Numbered from the stretch's first letter, positions 36,496 through 47,200 are shown. The stretch is DNA of 64,000 nucleotides from Herminiimonas sp. KBW02 (GCF_003852535.1 NZ_QAJP01000002.1:62001-126000); one strand, 5' to 3'. Notes: a model not told the origin generated them from the sequence alone. Numbers and translations are program-made.

Positions 36496-36533
36496 CCGTT
36501 TTCATGGTCTGAGCATGACAGACATGAAAACGG
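36496..36533. repeat. Long inverted repeat between cbpA and ppnN
   Basis: CCGTTTTCATG (36496-36506) and CATGAAAACGG (36523-36533) form an 11-bp perfect stem, extended by TCTG/CAGA around a short loop. There is no T run after it, so it is not a standard terminator; it may slow or stabilise the cbpA transcript or act in the ppnN leader. Confidence 0.6.
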
Positions 36534-36663
36534 AGAATTCCTTGCATGCATTTCTCCCGCCCACTACCTGCGGCGCGACACTGACGCTATACTTGCCCGT
36601 AAAGCCAGTCTAAAAAATATAAACGCGCCTGCCCACTCTTACCATACGGAAGTAAAGCACTCT

Positions 36664-38034
36664 ATGACATATGAAGTAGTCGATACACAGCTCTCCCCTG
36701 ACGGCCGCCTTGATATCTTGTCGAAGGCCGAAGTACACAGACTCCTGGACACCCGCAACGGCGGCTTATACCAACTCTTCCGTAATTGCGCACTGGCGGT
36801 ACTGAATTGCGGCAATGACACTGACGATGCCAAGGAGCTGCTGAATCGTTATAGCACCTTTGAAATCAGCATCATCCAGCGCGAACGCGGCATCAAGCTT
36901 GACATCAAGAATGCACCGGCCAGCGCCTTCGTCGACGGCAAGATGATCAAGGGTATACACGAACATCTGTTCTCAGTCCTGCGCGACATCCTGTTCACCC
37001 ACGATGAAGTGATTTCGAACCCTACCTTCGACCTTGAGTCATCAGCTGGCATTACCGACTCGGTGTTCCACATCCTGCGCAATGCGAATGTGCTGCACCC
37101 GCATCTCAATCCAAAGCTGGTGGTGTGCTGGGGCGGCCACTCGATCTCACGCGAAGAATACGACTACACCAAGAAGGTCGGTTACGAGATCGGCTTGCGT
37201 GAAATGGATATCTGCACCGGCTGCGGGCCTGGCGCAATGAAGGGCCCGATGAAAGGCGCGACCATCGGCCACGCCAAGCAACGCATCCCGACCGGACGTT
37301 ACCTCGGCGTCTCCGAGCCTGGTATTATCGCAGCGGAAGCACCGAACCCTATCGTCAACGATCTGGTCATCCTGCCGGATATCGAGAAACGCCTGGAAGC
37401 ATTCGTACGCATCGGCCACGGCATCGTCGTGTTCCCGGGCGGTGCCGGTACGGCAGAAGAAATCCTCTACATCCTGGGCATCCTGCTGCATCCGGACAAT
37501 GCCGGTCAGCCGTTCCCGCTGGTCTTTACCGGCCCGGCCAATTCGGCTGATTACTTCAAGCAGATCGACCACTTCATCGGCGTGACGCTGGGACCCAAAG
37601 CGCAGAAACTGTACAAAATCATCGTCGATGATCCGGTGCAGGTGGCGCAGGAAATGCAGGACGGCATCAAGGCGGTACGCGAGTTCCGCAAAGGTAAAGG
37701 CGACGCCTATTACTTCAACTGGGGTCTGAAGATAGACCACGCATTCCAGATGCCGTTTTTCCCGACCCATGAAAACATGCGCAATTTATCGCTGCATCAG
37801 AATCAGGAACGACATGAATTGGCAGCCAATCTGCGCCGGGCGTTCTCTGGTGTAGTAGCAGGTAACGTCAAGGAAAGCGGTATCCGGGCGATAGAAGAAC
37901 ATGGCCACTTTGAAATCAGCGGCGACCTCAGCATCATGGATCCTATGGATAAATTGCTGGCGGCCTTCGTGGCGCAGGGACGCATGAAATTACCTGGTAA
38001 GGCATACAAGCCCTGCTATCACGTCATCAAGTAA
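36664..38034 (+). CDS. ppnN: PpnN, pyrimidine/purine nucleotide 5'-monophosphate nucleosidase (LOG family)
   Basis: A 456-residue LOG-family protein of the YgdH/PpnN type, which cleaves nucleoside monophosphates to base and ribose 5-phosphate; the E. coli enzyme responds to ppGpp. The Rossmann core contains CTGCGPGAMKGPMKGATIGH and the catalytic VFPGGAGTAEEILYILG (PGGxGTxxE). The N-terminal DUF4478-like domain and the C-terminal DUF3412-like domain are both present. The start at 36664 is preferred over a longer frame. Confidence 0.9.
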   Translation: MTYEVVDTQLSPDGRLDILSKAEVHRLLDTRNGGLYQLFRNCALAVLNCGNDTDDAKELLNRYSTFEISIIQRERGIKLDIKNAPASAFVDGKMIKGIHEHLFSVLRDILFTHDEVISNPTFDLESSAGITDSVFHILRNANVLHPHLNPKLVVCWGGHSISREEYDYTKKVGYEIGLREMDICTGCGPGAMKGPMKGATIGHAKQRIPTGRYLGVSEPGIIAAEAPNPIVNDLVILPDIEKRLEAFVRIGHGIVVFPGGAGTAEEILYILGILLHPDNAGQPFPLVFTGPANSADYFKQIDHFIGVTLGPKAQKLYKIIVDDPVQVAQEMQDGIKAVREFRKGKGDAYYFNWGLKIDHAFQMPFFPTHENMRNLSLHQNQERHELAANLRRAFSGVVAGNVKESGIRAIEEHGHFEISGDLSIMDPMDKLLAAFVAQGRMKLPGKAYKPCYHVIK

Positions 38035-38058
38035 GAAGTGTAAGAAGTGTAAGAAGTA
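38032..38058 (+). repeat. Triplicated 9-bp repeat carrying the ppnN stop codon
   Basis: TAAGAAGTG, TAAGAAGTG, TAAGAAGTA in tandem. The first TAA is the stop of ppnN; the other two are in the same frame. It ends exactly where the convergent DUF1631 gene ends (38059). Confidence 0.9.
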
Positions 38059-40467
38059 TCAGGCAGCATACTGCTGGGCACCGCTGGTGTTCAGCAGTGA
38101 CTCCATCGCCCGGTCAAAGATAGGCGCAGACTCCACCATGCCGACCGACCCCTCACGCAAACCCTTGATCAGTGCGATCGACGAATACACCAGCAAACGT
38201 GGCCGCGCTTCCGGTGCATTGATCCGGAACAAATAGAAAGATTGCGCCGCGTCTATCCAGAGCAAGCTTGCCGGCAGATAAGCACCTTCATGCCACCACT
38301 CTGCCTGCGTTCCTACGTGCATGCCACCCAGCCATTTGGCATCCGAACTCATCAGGGTGCCAAGGTCGCTGTCCAGATGCAGGTGTGCGGCGACATGGAA
38401 TTGCTGCAATGCCGCTTGCAGACGCTCATGCGGCACAGTAGGCGCATGGATTTCAGTTGCCTGCGGTGCCAGTGCGCTGCCTATGTGCAGGGTCGAGAAG
38501 TGTTGCTGCAGACTCAGCAATGAGCGCGCGCCTTTCAGCTGGTTGCCTTGTATCGTACGCAGTACGTCGGCATGCATGGCGACCAATTGATCCAGCACCT
38601 GCTTGCTTTCGATGTCCGACATCAGCAGCAATTGCAGGCCGGTCTTGATGCGTTGTACCAGCTTGGGCAACAGCCGCATCAGGGCGCTGCGTTCACTGGC
38701 ATCCAGTTCTTCCTGCACACTCCACAGCAAATCGGCTACGACTTCGCGATACGGCTCGATCTCGATGCTGTCATGTTCACTGACGTAAACCAGCACCCGG
38801 CTCCAGACCTTGATCAGGAAATCGACGGCGCGCTGATCAGTCTCTATCGATGCCAGGCGCTCGCGCAAGGCATTGACGGTTTGTACCACCAGTACATCAT
38901 GCTGCTGTGGATTCTTTTGCGCATTTTCCAGCGCCTCGATAGCACGCAAGGCTTCGGCATCACCGGCATGCAAGGCTGCTGCCACCGTATGATTCAGGTG
39001 CAGGCTGGCCGTTTCAAACACTTGCATGTCCGTATTGAAATCCCGGCAAATACAGGCGATCGCTTCCGCCATGCCGGTATAAATTTCCTGGCCCGGCGAG
39101 GTGCTCGCGTTCAGGCCGCTGGCGATCGATGCTGCGCGATTCAGAAACTGCCGCGCCGGATGACCGGCCTGCTGCAAGACGTCTTCATCCAGCATCGCCG
39201 CTTTTACAAACGGTATCTGTAATTGCGCCAACAAACTGCGGAAAGCCGGCATCAGCATTTCATCATCAGCGATGTATTCGAACAGCATGGTGCTTACATC
39301 CAGCCCCACCCGGTCGATCTCGCTGACCTTATCCAGATCCAACACTTCGCGCAAATCCTCTACCGGCTCGGCAATGTCGGCAGAGGCATCTCCGCCTTGC
39401 GCGGGTGCACCGGCCTGCTGCATTTGCTGCAATTGACGGAACAAGGGATGAGCGTTGGCTTGCTGCCCCGCTGCTTTGGCAGCAGGCGTATTCGGCACGC
39501 CATCGGGGTAACGCAAATTGGGTGGTATCCGCCCCGGTGCAGACTGATTGAATATCTTCCAGACAAAATCTTGCAGTTCAATTTGTCCGTCCGACGGCAA
39601 GACCGGCATGCTGCCGGCCTGGCTGCCTGGCCTCTGCAATTGCGCCAGCACCCGCTCCAGCGCGGGTGAAGCCGGTACGGTTTCATGCAGCGTGGGGAAA
39701 CCATTCACCACGCCAGTCGTGATGCCGCTTACCAGGCCGGTAGACAAACCGGCGTCAACAGCTGTCGCGCGATAAGCGCCCTGGTTGGCCAGCGCCAGCA
39801 TTTCACGTTCACGCTTGCTGAGCGCACTCGGACGCGCCAACAGGCGCGCATGCACACCATTCGATTCAAACACATCACGGATCGCGGAAAAATACTCCGG
39901 CAGTTGCTCAGCCAGCGCACCGGACAGGTGATCAAACAGCATCGCGCAGACATTGCTGTTGCTATTCATTGCGCACAGCACATCATGCAGTGCGCGTGCC
40001 ATCAGATAAGGGCGGAACGGATTCTCACGTTCACGGACATCGTGTTCATCGTGCAACTGCGCAATCATCAGGTTCAGCCGTCCCAGGCTTTGCTGGTCGG
40101 CATCACGCAAACGCAGGACGCGTCGCTCCACCTCAATCTGACGGGTCACGGTATCGTCATCCATCAGGGACAGCGTCTCAGCTGAGACATCCTGCAAACT
40201 CAGGCGCAAGTCGCGATACATGGTTTGCATGCCGCGCTCTATGTAGCCAATGTAGCTTGCATTTAAACGTTTAAGGAATTCCTGCCCGTGCGTACCGAGG
40301 AAATCGCGTGAGGCGGAAATCCATTTTTGTTCATTGGCTGAACCGGCAGTGGGTATTTGTTGCGCCAGGCTGACATTGGCGTCTTGCAGCATGCGCTCTG
40401 CAAGGGTGGAGAATCGGAATAAGGCGCGCTCTTTGGCCAGTTGAATAACAGGTTTGATCGCGTGCAT
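38059..40467 (-). CDS. DUF1631 domain protein of unknown function
   Basis: An 802-residue, mainly helical cytoplasmic protein. It begins AIKPVIQLAKERALFRFSTL and shows the DUF1631 segments ENPFRPYLMARALHDVLCAM, FVKAAMLDEDVLQQAGHPAR and QFLNRAASIASGL. A Gly/Ala/Gln-rich linker lies at about 330-370. The C-terminal third includes a PilZ-like tract (WWHEGAYLPASLLWIDAAQS). The role is unknown. No operon partners. Confidence 0.85.
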   Translation of the reverse strand: MHAIKPVIQLAKERALFRFSTLAERMLQDANVSLAQQIPTAGSANEQKWISASRDFLGTHGQEFLKRLNASYIGYIERGMQTMYRDLRLSLQDVSAETLSLMDDDTVTRQIEVERRVLRLRDADQQSLGRLNLMIAQLHDEHDVRERENPFRPYLMARALHDVLCAMNSNSNVCAMLFDHLSGALAEQLPEYFSAIRDVFESNGVHARLLARPSALSKREREMLALANQGAYRATAVDAGLSTGLVSGITTGVVNGFPTLHETVPASPALERVLAQLQRPGSQAGSMPVLPSDGQIELQDFVWKIFNQSAPGRIPPNLRYPDGVPNTPAAKAAGQQANAHPLFRQLQQMQQAGAPAQGGDASADIAEPVEDLREVLDLDKVSEIDRVGLDVSTMLFEYIADDEMLMPAFRSLLAQLQIPFVKAAMLDEDVLQQAGHPARQFLNRAASIASGLNASTSPGQEIYTGMAEAIACICRDFNTDMQVFETASLHLNHTVAAALHAGDAEALRAIEALENAQKNPQQHDVLVVQTVNALRERLASIETDQRAVDFLIKVWSRVLVYVSEHDSIEIEPYREVVADLLWSVQEELDASERSALMRLLPKLVQRIKTGLQLLLMSDIESKQVLDQLVAMHADVLRTIQGNQLKGARSLLSLQQHFSTLHIGSALAPQATEIHAPTVPHERLQAALQQFHVAAHLHLDSDLGTLMSSDAKWLGGMHVGTQAEWWHEGAYLPASLLWIDAAQSFYLFRINAPEARPRLLVYSSIALIKGLREGSVGMVESAPIFDRAMESLLNTSGAQQYAA

Positions 40468-40643
40468 TACAGTGACCGTCTCCGACGAGGGTTTGCGTAA
40501 ATTTTTTTGATCATAACGTAATGCATGGTATGTGACGAGATCGCGCTGTCAGGCGTGCTGCAAATGTTAGATTTAACCTTACATTTGTCTCTGATTACAC
40601 ACATTTAACGCTAATTTACAAATTGCCGACACAATTGAAAAAC

Positions 40644-40679
40644 AACGGGCTTGCTGACGGCAAGTTCAGCAAGCCCGTT
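40644..40679 (-). terminator. Terminator of the pseudouridine synthase gene
   Basis: AACGGGCTTGCTGA (40644-40657) and TCAGCAAGCCCGTT (40666-40679) form a 14-bp perfect stem with an 8-nt loop; leftward it is followed by TTTTT. It lies 48 nt after the stop at 40728. Confidence 0.9.
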
Positions 40680-40727
40680 TGACTACTGACTGGGATTCCG
40701 CCGGTGACCGCATCCGGCAACCTTGTT

Positions 40728-41444
40728 TTAAACCGGTGCCAGCAAAGCCAGCTGCGCTTCGCTCAGGTAGGCCCACTCGCCCTCTTCCAGCTCCAGCGAT
40801 TCCAGCGTCAGGCTGCCGATGGCAACCCGGCGCAAGGCAGAGCAATGATTCCCTGCCGCCGCCAGCATGCGCTTGACCTGATGGTATTTACCCTGCTCCA
40901 GCACGATTTCCAGCTCGTTGGCACCCAGCATGCGGCAGGTCTGCGCTGCCAGCGGCGCCAGCTCATCGTGCAACTGCACGCCACCCAGCAATTGCGCGAT
41001 CAGTTCCGGCGTGACCGGATCATGCGTGGTGGCAACATACACTTTGGGGATATGACGCTTGGGCGAGGACTGGGCATGGATGAAAGGGCCGTCATCCGAC
41101 ATCAGCAACATGCCGGTCGTATCGTGATCCAGCCGTCCGACCGGTTGCAGTTCGCGCCAGGTGAATTGCTCAGGCAGCAACGTCAGCACGCCGGGATGGT
41201 GGCTGGGCTTGCGCGAGCATTCAAAGTTGGCTGGTTTGTTCAACACGATGTAAACGTGTGCGCGGTAACGCCAGACTTCATCAAAAATCGTGAATTCGAG
41301 GTCGCTGGTATCGAAAGCGGCACGGTAATCAGTCACGCTCTCGCCATTGATGCTGACTTCGCCGTCTTCTATCAGGTTGCGGCAGTATTTTCTGGTGCCG
41401 AATCCCTGCGATTGCAGGATGCGGTCTAAGGTCAATTTACTCAT
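40728..41444 (-). CDS. RsuA/RluE-family rRNA pseudouridine synthase
   Basis: A 238-residue protein. The N-terminal S4 RNA-binding domain (LDRILQSQGFGTRKYCRNLI) precedes the synthase domain with the catalytic aspartate in VGRLDHDTTGMLLMSDDG. This is the RsuA/RluB/E/F group, which makes pseudouridine in 16S (position 516) or 23S rRNA; the RsuA assignment is the more likely. The start at 41444 gives the family N-terminus MSKLTLDRIL. Confidence 0.87.
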   Translation of the reverse strand: MSKLTLDRILQSQGFGTRKYCRNLIEDGEVSINGESVTDYRAAFDTSDLEFTIFDEVWRYRAHVYIVLNKPANFECSRKPSHHPGVLTLLPEQFTWRELQPVGRLDHDTTGMLLMSDDGPFIHAQSSPKRHIPKVYVATTHDPVTPELIAQLLGGVQLHDELAPLAAQTCRMLGANELEIVLEQGKYHQVKRMLAAAGNHCSALRRVAIGSLTLESLELEEGEWAYLSEAQLALLAPV

Positions 41445-41644
41445 GGCGGCACTGTACCAGAATGGGGCCGATTTATCAGCCGTAGCGCGTGCAGCCATGC
41501 ATAAAATCCTTGCCCCGGCCACGTTCTGCGACGACTTCCTTGTCACAAGCGCAAGGAACTTTCGCCGCCCTTATGCCCGGCGATTTTCTATTTAGTCACC
41601 GCTCACGATAAAATGCGCATATCTATCGAAAAAGGAAAGCAGTC

Positions 41645-42712
41645 ATGAGCCAGTTCTGGAGCCCTATAGTGCAAACACTCACGCCGTACGTACCGGGTGA
41701 GCAACCGAAGTTGCCGGGCCTGATCAAGCTGAACACCAACGAAAACCCATATCCGCCGTCACCAGCCGTCATGTCGGCGATGCACGCGGTCACCGCAGAA
41801 TCGCTGCGCCTCTACCCTGACCCGGACTCCAGCGCGCTGAAACAGACGTTGGCTGACTATCACCAGGTAGCAACCAATGAAATTTTCATCGGCAATGGTT
41901 CCGACGAGGTGCTGGCCTTTGTCTTCATGGCCTTGCTCAAGCACCAGGCGCCTTTGCTGTTCCCGGACATCACCTACAGTTTCTATCCGGTCTATTGCAA
42001 ACTGTTTGGCATCGACTATCAGGAAATCCCGCTGGATCAGCAAATGGGTATCAGGCTGGCCGACTACCATGCGCAGTCATGCGGCGGCATCATCTTCCCG
42101 AATCCGAATGCACCGACCGGCATCGCCCTGCCACTGGCTGCGATCGAGGAGTTGCTGATCAAACAGCCGAATGTGGTGATAGCGATAGACGAAGCCTATG
42201 TCGATTTCGGCGGTGAAACGGCGTTGCCGCTCATCCATAAGTACCCGAATCTGCTGGTGATTCGCACCTTCTCGAAATCGCGCTCGCTGGCTGGTTTGCG
42301 CGTCGGCTTTGCGATGGGTCATCCGAAACTGATAGAAGCACTGGAACGCGTGAAGAATAGCTTCAACTCGTATCCATTGGATCGCATGGCGCTGACTGGT
42401 GCAGTTGCCAGCTACGGTGACGAGGCTTACTTCCAGCAAACCCGCAAGGCGATTATCGACAGCCGTGAACACATGACGCAGGAACTGGAAAAGCTCGGTT
42501 TCTCAGTCTTGCCATCGACTGCCAACTTCATCTTTGCGCGTCACGCCTCCCTGCCAGCGAGCCAGTTGGCGGCCGGTTTGCGTGAGCGTGCGATTATCGT
42601 GCGTCACTTCAATCATCCGCGCATCAACCAGTACCTGCGCATCAGCATAGGCAATCCGGATGAATGCAAGGCGCTGATCCAGACCCTGCGTTTGCTGACC
42701 TCGGAGCACTAA
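41645..42712 (+). CDS. hisC: Histidinol-phosphate aminotransferase
   Basis: A 355-residue PLP enzyme (fold type I) that converts imidazole acetol phosphate to histidinol phosphate. [16 protein letters not shown] at the start, the NPNAPTG binding loop, [11 protein letters not shown], and the PLP lysine in [18 protein letters not shown] are all visible, as is the C-terminal arginine region [14 protein letters not shown]. It lies outside a his operon. This class can also act on tyrosine or phenylalanine precursors. Confidence 0.92.
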   Translation: MSQFWSPIVQTLTPYVPGEQPKLPGLIKLNTNENPYPPSPAVMSAMHAVTAESLRLYPDPDSSALKQTLADYHQVATNEIFIGNGSDEVLAFVFMALLKHQAPLLFPDITYSFYPVYCKLFGIDYQEIPLDQQMGIRLADYHAQSCGGIIFPNPNAPTGIALPLAAIEELLIKQPNVVIAIDEAYVDFGGETALPLIHKYPNLLVIRTFSKSRSLAGLRVGFAMGHPKLIEALERVKNSFNSYPLDRMALTGAVASYGDEAYFQQTRKAIIDSREHMTQELEKLGFSVLPSTANFIFARHASLPASQLAAGLRERAIIVRHFNHPRINQYLRISIGNPDECKALIQTLRLLTSEH

Positions 42713-42820
42713 AAGGCGGGATTTCCCGTACGCGCACAACTGCTACGGGAAATATCGCCGCATCTGATGCTGTGTAGCCGGGCATACCAGGCGTATGCTT
42801 AGGCTGACCTGAAGGAGAAA

Positions 42821-43036
42821 ATGATGTCGGAACCGATCAAGCAGGAACCCGAAAAAATGTCGTTTTTCGCGACGCTGGGCGCGATTTTCTGGTCCTTCAT
42901 CGGCTTGCGCCGCCGCTCGGATTACGAGAAGGACAATACCAGCCTGAATCCGTTCTACGTGCTGGCCGCCGCGCTGCTCGGCGTGGCCATCTTCATCGGC
43001 ATCCTGCTGCTGGTCGTCTCACTCGTCCTCAAATAG
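42821..43036 (+). CDS. DUF2970 small membrane protein
   Basis: A 71-residue protein. MSFFATLGAIFWSFIGLRRR and the closing span LGVAIFIGILLLVVSLVLK match DUF2970, a betaproteobacterial family of unknown role. A ribosome site (AAGGAGAAA) precedes the ATG. A bidirectional terminator follows. Confidence 0.85.
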   Translation: MMSEPIKQEPEKMSFFATLGAIFWSFIGLRRRSDYEKDNTSLNPFYVLAAALLGVAIFIGILLLVVSLVLK

Positions 43037-43037
43037 A

Positions 43038-43068
43038 AATAGCGAGCCTGCTGCGCTCGCTATTTTCA
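43038..43068 (+). terminator. Terminator after the DUF2970 gene
   Basis: AATAGCGAGC (43038-43047) and GCTCGCTATT (43055-43064) form a stem followed by T residues. The A-rich left side means it could also act leftward for the methyltransferase gene, which ends at 43094. Confidence 0.8.
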
Positions 43069-43093
43069 TCCTCACCCTATCCGGCATCAGCTA

Positions 43094-44026
43094 TCAGGCA
43101 TAAGCAGCCACATGCCGGGTCTGCGTCGCCCATTCCGCTTCCACCACATGCAAGTGCTGGGCGCGCAACGAAGCTTGCAGCGACGGTATCGAACCACCCG
43201 CCTTGTACTCCAGGCTCACATATAGCTGATCGCCTTTTTGCACGCTGACCGGCTCCGCCAGCGGCAAGACCAGGTAATGATTCAACCAATCAACAGTCGT
43301 TGACTGCTCCATCACGACGGCCAGGATGTTCTTGGTCACGAAGCGCAAGGCATTCACCGTACCATCATGTTCAATCGCAAACACGCCTTGCCACGCAATC
43401 TGCGCAGGCACTGCTTGCGTGAAATCCAGCAAGGAATAGACGGAAGGCTGTGCCAGCTCGACGCTGCCAGACTGAATGAAGGTCGGCTCCTGGAACTGCA
43501 CGATAGGTGCGTTATAACCTTCGAAGCAGTAATCCTGCTGCAAAGGCTGAACTGCCATGATCATCGCTTCCGGAATGAAAAGTGGCAGCGGGCCGCCGAA
43601 TTTTTCCAGGTAGCGCTGCTTGAAGGATTCGATGACCTGCACCTGTTTTTCACGCAGCATCGCGACGTGGATCATTTCGCAGATGACGACATCGACCGGT
43701 TCCGGCGGCAGGTATTCAAAGGCGTCGCCCTGTATCACTTCAACCCGGTCACCGTTCACGTTCTGCGCGAGGAAACGTTTGGCTTCCGCTACCAGATCCG
43801 GGTTGTACTCTACGCACCAGACCTTCTCGGCCTTCGCGGCAGCAAACCATGACAGCACGCCGGTACCACCGCCCAGCTCCAGCACCTTGGCACCCGGCGC
43901 AACCAGATGCGTGATCGCCGCCTTGAAGCCCGACATGCGTCGATTGTCCATCAGCATATTGTGGTGATAGTGCACAGGAATGAATTGGCCCAGATAACAG
44001 CTCTCTAGTTCGCGTTCGGTCAGCAT
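43094..44026 (-). CDS. PRMT-like SAM-dependent methyltransferase
   Basis: A 310-residue protein with the pattern of protein arginine methyltransferases. FIPVHYHHNMLMDNRRMSGF resembles the PRMT N-terminal helix (HEEMLKD...R). Motif I is VLELGGGTGVLSWFAAAKA, motif post I is VWCVEYNP. Glu117 and Glu126 in EMIHVAMLRE reproduce the E-x8-E spacing of the PRMT double-E loop, and WLNHYLVLPLAEPV stands where PRMTs have the THW loop, here NHY. Arginine methylation is therefore suggested but unproven; a small-molecule or ribosomal target is possible. Confidence 0.75.
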   Translation of the reverse strand: MLTERELESCYLGQFIPVHYHHNMLMDNRRMSGFKAAITHLVAPGAKVLELGGGTGVLSWFAAAKAEKVWCVEYNPDLVAEAKRFLAQNVNGDRVEVIQGDAFEYLPPEPVDVVICEMIHVAMLREKQVQVIESFKQRYLEKFGGPLPLFIPEAMIMAVQPLQQDYCFEGYNAPIVQFQEPTFIQSGSVELAQPSVYSLLDFTQAVPAQIAWQGVFAIEHDGTVNALRFVTKNILAVVMEQSTTVDWLNHYLVLPLAEPVSVQKGDQLYVSLEYKAGGSIPSLQASLRAQHLHVVEAEWATQTRHVAAYA

Positions 44027-44179
44027 CTTTTCATCCTTATGGATAGTCGGTGAGCGCTCGTACCCGGTATGGGTATGACGGCATGGAACACCATTATCGT
44101 GAATGGATGCAGAAGCTAAGAGTCGAGATGCGAGGCTTTTGGACAGCTATTCGCGGTTTGGAAAAATCTGTCTGATGAT

Positions 44180-44214
44180 GAAAAGAAGCGGATGCCATGC
44201 GCGGCACCCGCTTC
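44180..44214 (-). terminator. Terminator of the cyclic glucan synthase gene
   Basis: GAAGCGGATGCC and GGCACCCGCTTC pair with one mismatch around a 6-nt loop; read leftward TTTT follows. It lies just past the stop at 44228. Confidence 0.8.
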
Positions 44215-44227
44215 TTCAGGGCACGAT

Positions 44228-47200
44228 TCAGACGGCAGGCAAGACCGGCGTCCCCATCAGCACGGTGACGTTATGTGTCGCGCCATCATCGCGCATGGTG
44301 ACAAACTGATCCGGCATCATGACGCCATCCAGTTCGACGCGCAGCACACCTTTGCTGACCCCGGTCGGATTCTGCAGCGTGATGTTGTAGACCGCTGCAC
44401 CGTAGCGATAATGCAGCTTCGCACTACGCCATTCATGCGGCAGGCAAGGATCAAGGCTGAGCTTGTCTGCCTGCACGCACAGGCCCAGTATCGATTCCAC
44501 CCCGGCCCGGTACAGCCAGCCGGCAGCACCGGTGTACCAGGTCCAGCCGCCACGCCTGACGTGCGGTGACTCGGCATAGATATCAGCCGCCACCGCATAC
44601 GGTTCAACCTTGTAAGCGGCCATGCCGGTACGTGAACTGCTGCGATTCGCCGGGTTGATCATCTTGAACAAATCATGCGCCTGTCCGCCCTTGCCCATTT
44701 TTGAATAAGCGATCAGACACCACACTGCGGCATGCGTGTACTGCCCGCCATTTTCCCGTACGCCCGGCAAATAGCCCTTGATGTAACCAGGATCCAGCGG
44801 TGTCTTGTCGAACGGCGGCGTAAATAGCAAGATCAAGTCATCACCCGGCCGGATCAGGTATTGGTCCACCGAGTCCATCGCACGCTGGCTGCGCTCCAGC
44901 TCACCCGCACCGGAAATAACCGACCAGCTTTGCGCTATCGAATCGATGCGACACTCGGCATTGCTGGCAGAACCCAATGGCGTGCCATCGTCGAAGTAAG
45001 CGCGGCGATACCATGCGCCATCCCACGCATGCTGTTCGGTCGCTTTCTTCAGCTTCTCGGCATGCTTGCGCCAGCGCGTGGCACGCGCCTTGTCCTTGCG
45101 TGCCTCTGCCACCGGTGCGAAACGCAGCAAGGTCGCGTACAGGAACCACGCCAGCCATACGCTCTCACCCTTACCGCCATGCCCGACCCGATTCATGCCG
45201 TCATTCCAGTCACCGCCACCCATCAAGGGCAAGCCATGCGGGCCGGTATGCAGGCTGTGATCTAGTGCACGCGCGCAATGTTCATACACGCTGGCGGTTT
45301 GCTCCGAGATGTGCGCTTCAAAGTAGGCGTCTTCTTTTTCCGGCGGCAAGGGATCGCCTTCCAGGAACGGCAACAGTTCATCGTAAATCTGCGCATCGCC
45401 AGTCACGTCAACATAATGCGCCGCGCAATACGGCAGCCAGATCAAATCGTCCGAGATATGCGTGCGCACCCCACGCCCGCTAGGCGGATGCCACCAATGC
45501 TGCACATCGCCTTCCGGGAACTGGCGTGACGATGCGCGCAGGATTTGTTGTCGCGCCAGAGTCGGTGCGACCAGAGCCAGTGCCTGCGTATCCTGCAACT
45601 GATCGCGGAAACCGTAAGCGCCGCCAGCCTGATAGAAAGCCGTGCGCGCCCAGAAACGGCAACTCAGGGTCTGGTACAGCAGCCAGCCGTTCAACAGATA
45701 ATCCATCGAACGATCCGGTGTCTCTACCTGTACCTTGTGCAAGATCTCATGCCAGTTGCGCTGACTGGTTTCGTATACTTCTTCGATATTCGCTGCACGA
45801 TAACGCTGCACCAGTGCACGCGCTGTTTCAGCATCATCGGCCTGTCCCATCACGAATACGATTTCCACTTCGCCATCCACTACGATCTCGACCTGGGTCT
45901 GCAGCACGCCACAAGGATCGAACCCGGCACCGACACGATTCGACAATACGCTGCCATGCGTCAAGGCTTCCGGCTTCTGGAAGTTGCCGTTGCGGCCTAT
46001 GAATTCCTTGCGGTCACCGGTCCATGCAGTCTGCTTGCCGCACAGATCGATGAAAGCCACGCGCTGGCCGAATTCAATATTCCACGGATTACGTGCAAAC
46101 AGCGCGCCGCTCTCTGCGTCCCGTTCAGTTGCAATGAAAGGAACGTTATCGGCACGAGTCGCACCCAGCGCCCATTCCACATAGGAACTGAGGGACAGGC
46201 GACGCACCCCGTGCGACACATTCTTCAGACGCAGGCGACAGATTTTTACCGGATCGTCCCAACTGACGAATTGCAGCAACTCGCTGACGATGCCGCTGCA
46301 ATTAAGTTCGAAGCGGCTGTAACCCTGACCGTGCCGCGTCGTGTAAATAGCGTTAGGTACACGGATAGGAGAAATCGTCGGACTCCACAACGCGCCGCTT
46401 TCTTCATCACGTATGTAGAAGGCTTCACCGGAAGGATCCGAGACCGGATCGTTGGACCAGGGCGTCAGTTTGTTTTCCCGGCTGTTCTGACTCCAGGTGT
46501 AGCCTGCGCCACGTTCGGATACGGTAAAACCGAAAACCGGATTGGCGATGACATTAATCCAGGGTGCGGGTGTGACCTGATCCTGCCCCAGCACAATCAC
46601 ATATTCACGACCATCCTTATCGAAGCCACCGAGGCCGTTGAACAGCGCCAGTTGCGGCGGCACGCCAGGCGGCCCGGCACGCGGCCCCTGGATTTCACGC
46701 TTGAGCCATGAGAACGGCGGATTCTCTTCCACTTCCGGACGCGCCTGCAGCTGTTCAGCCAGACTGCCCTGCCCGCCTTCCAGCACCACGCGTGCCGATG
46801 CCAGCAGCAAAGTACGCTCATCATCGGTAATGACATCGGCCCTGACGATGTAAGCACTACCACGTTCCGCTTGCTCCTGTTGCGCGGAGAATGCTTGTGC
46901 GGCACGCACCATACCCTCCATGGCCGCCTGCAGTTCCTGTGCGTAAGATGCGCCCTTTTCATTCAGGATCACCAGGTCTACCGGCAATTGCTTCATACGC
47001 CAGTATTCATGCGCACGCAGCAGTTGCGACACCAGGCGCAGGTCTTCCTGCTTGGCCATACGCAGCAGGACGATAGGCCGGTCACCAGAAATCCCCTGGC
47101 CCCACAAACCGGCATGACTCAGGCGCATCGAACGTATCACGCGGCCACTGGCACGCGCACTGCGATCGGAAAACAGAATGCGACTGGCCAGATGCTGAAA

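Noticed and set aside
45545-46711. A 388-codon open frame on the plus strand opposite ndvB
   Set aside because: It lies wholly inside the antisense of a well supported enzyme and has no family features; GC-rich genes often leave long open frames on the opposite strand.
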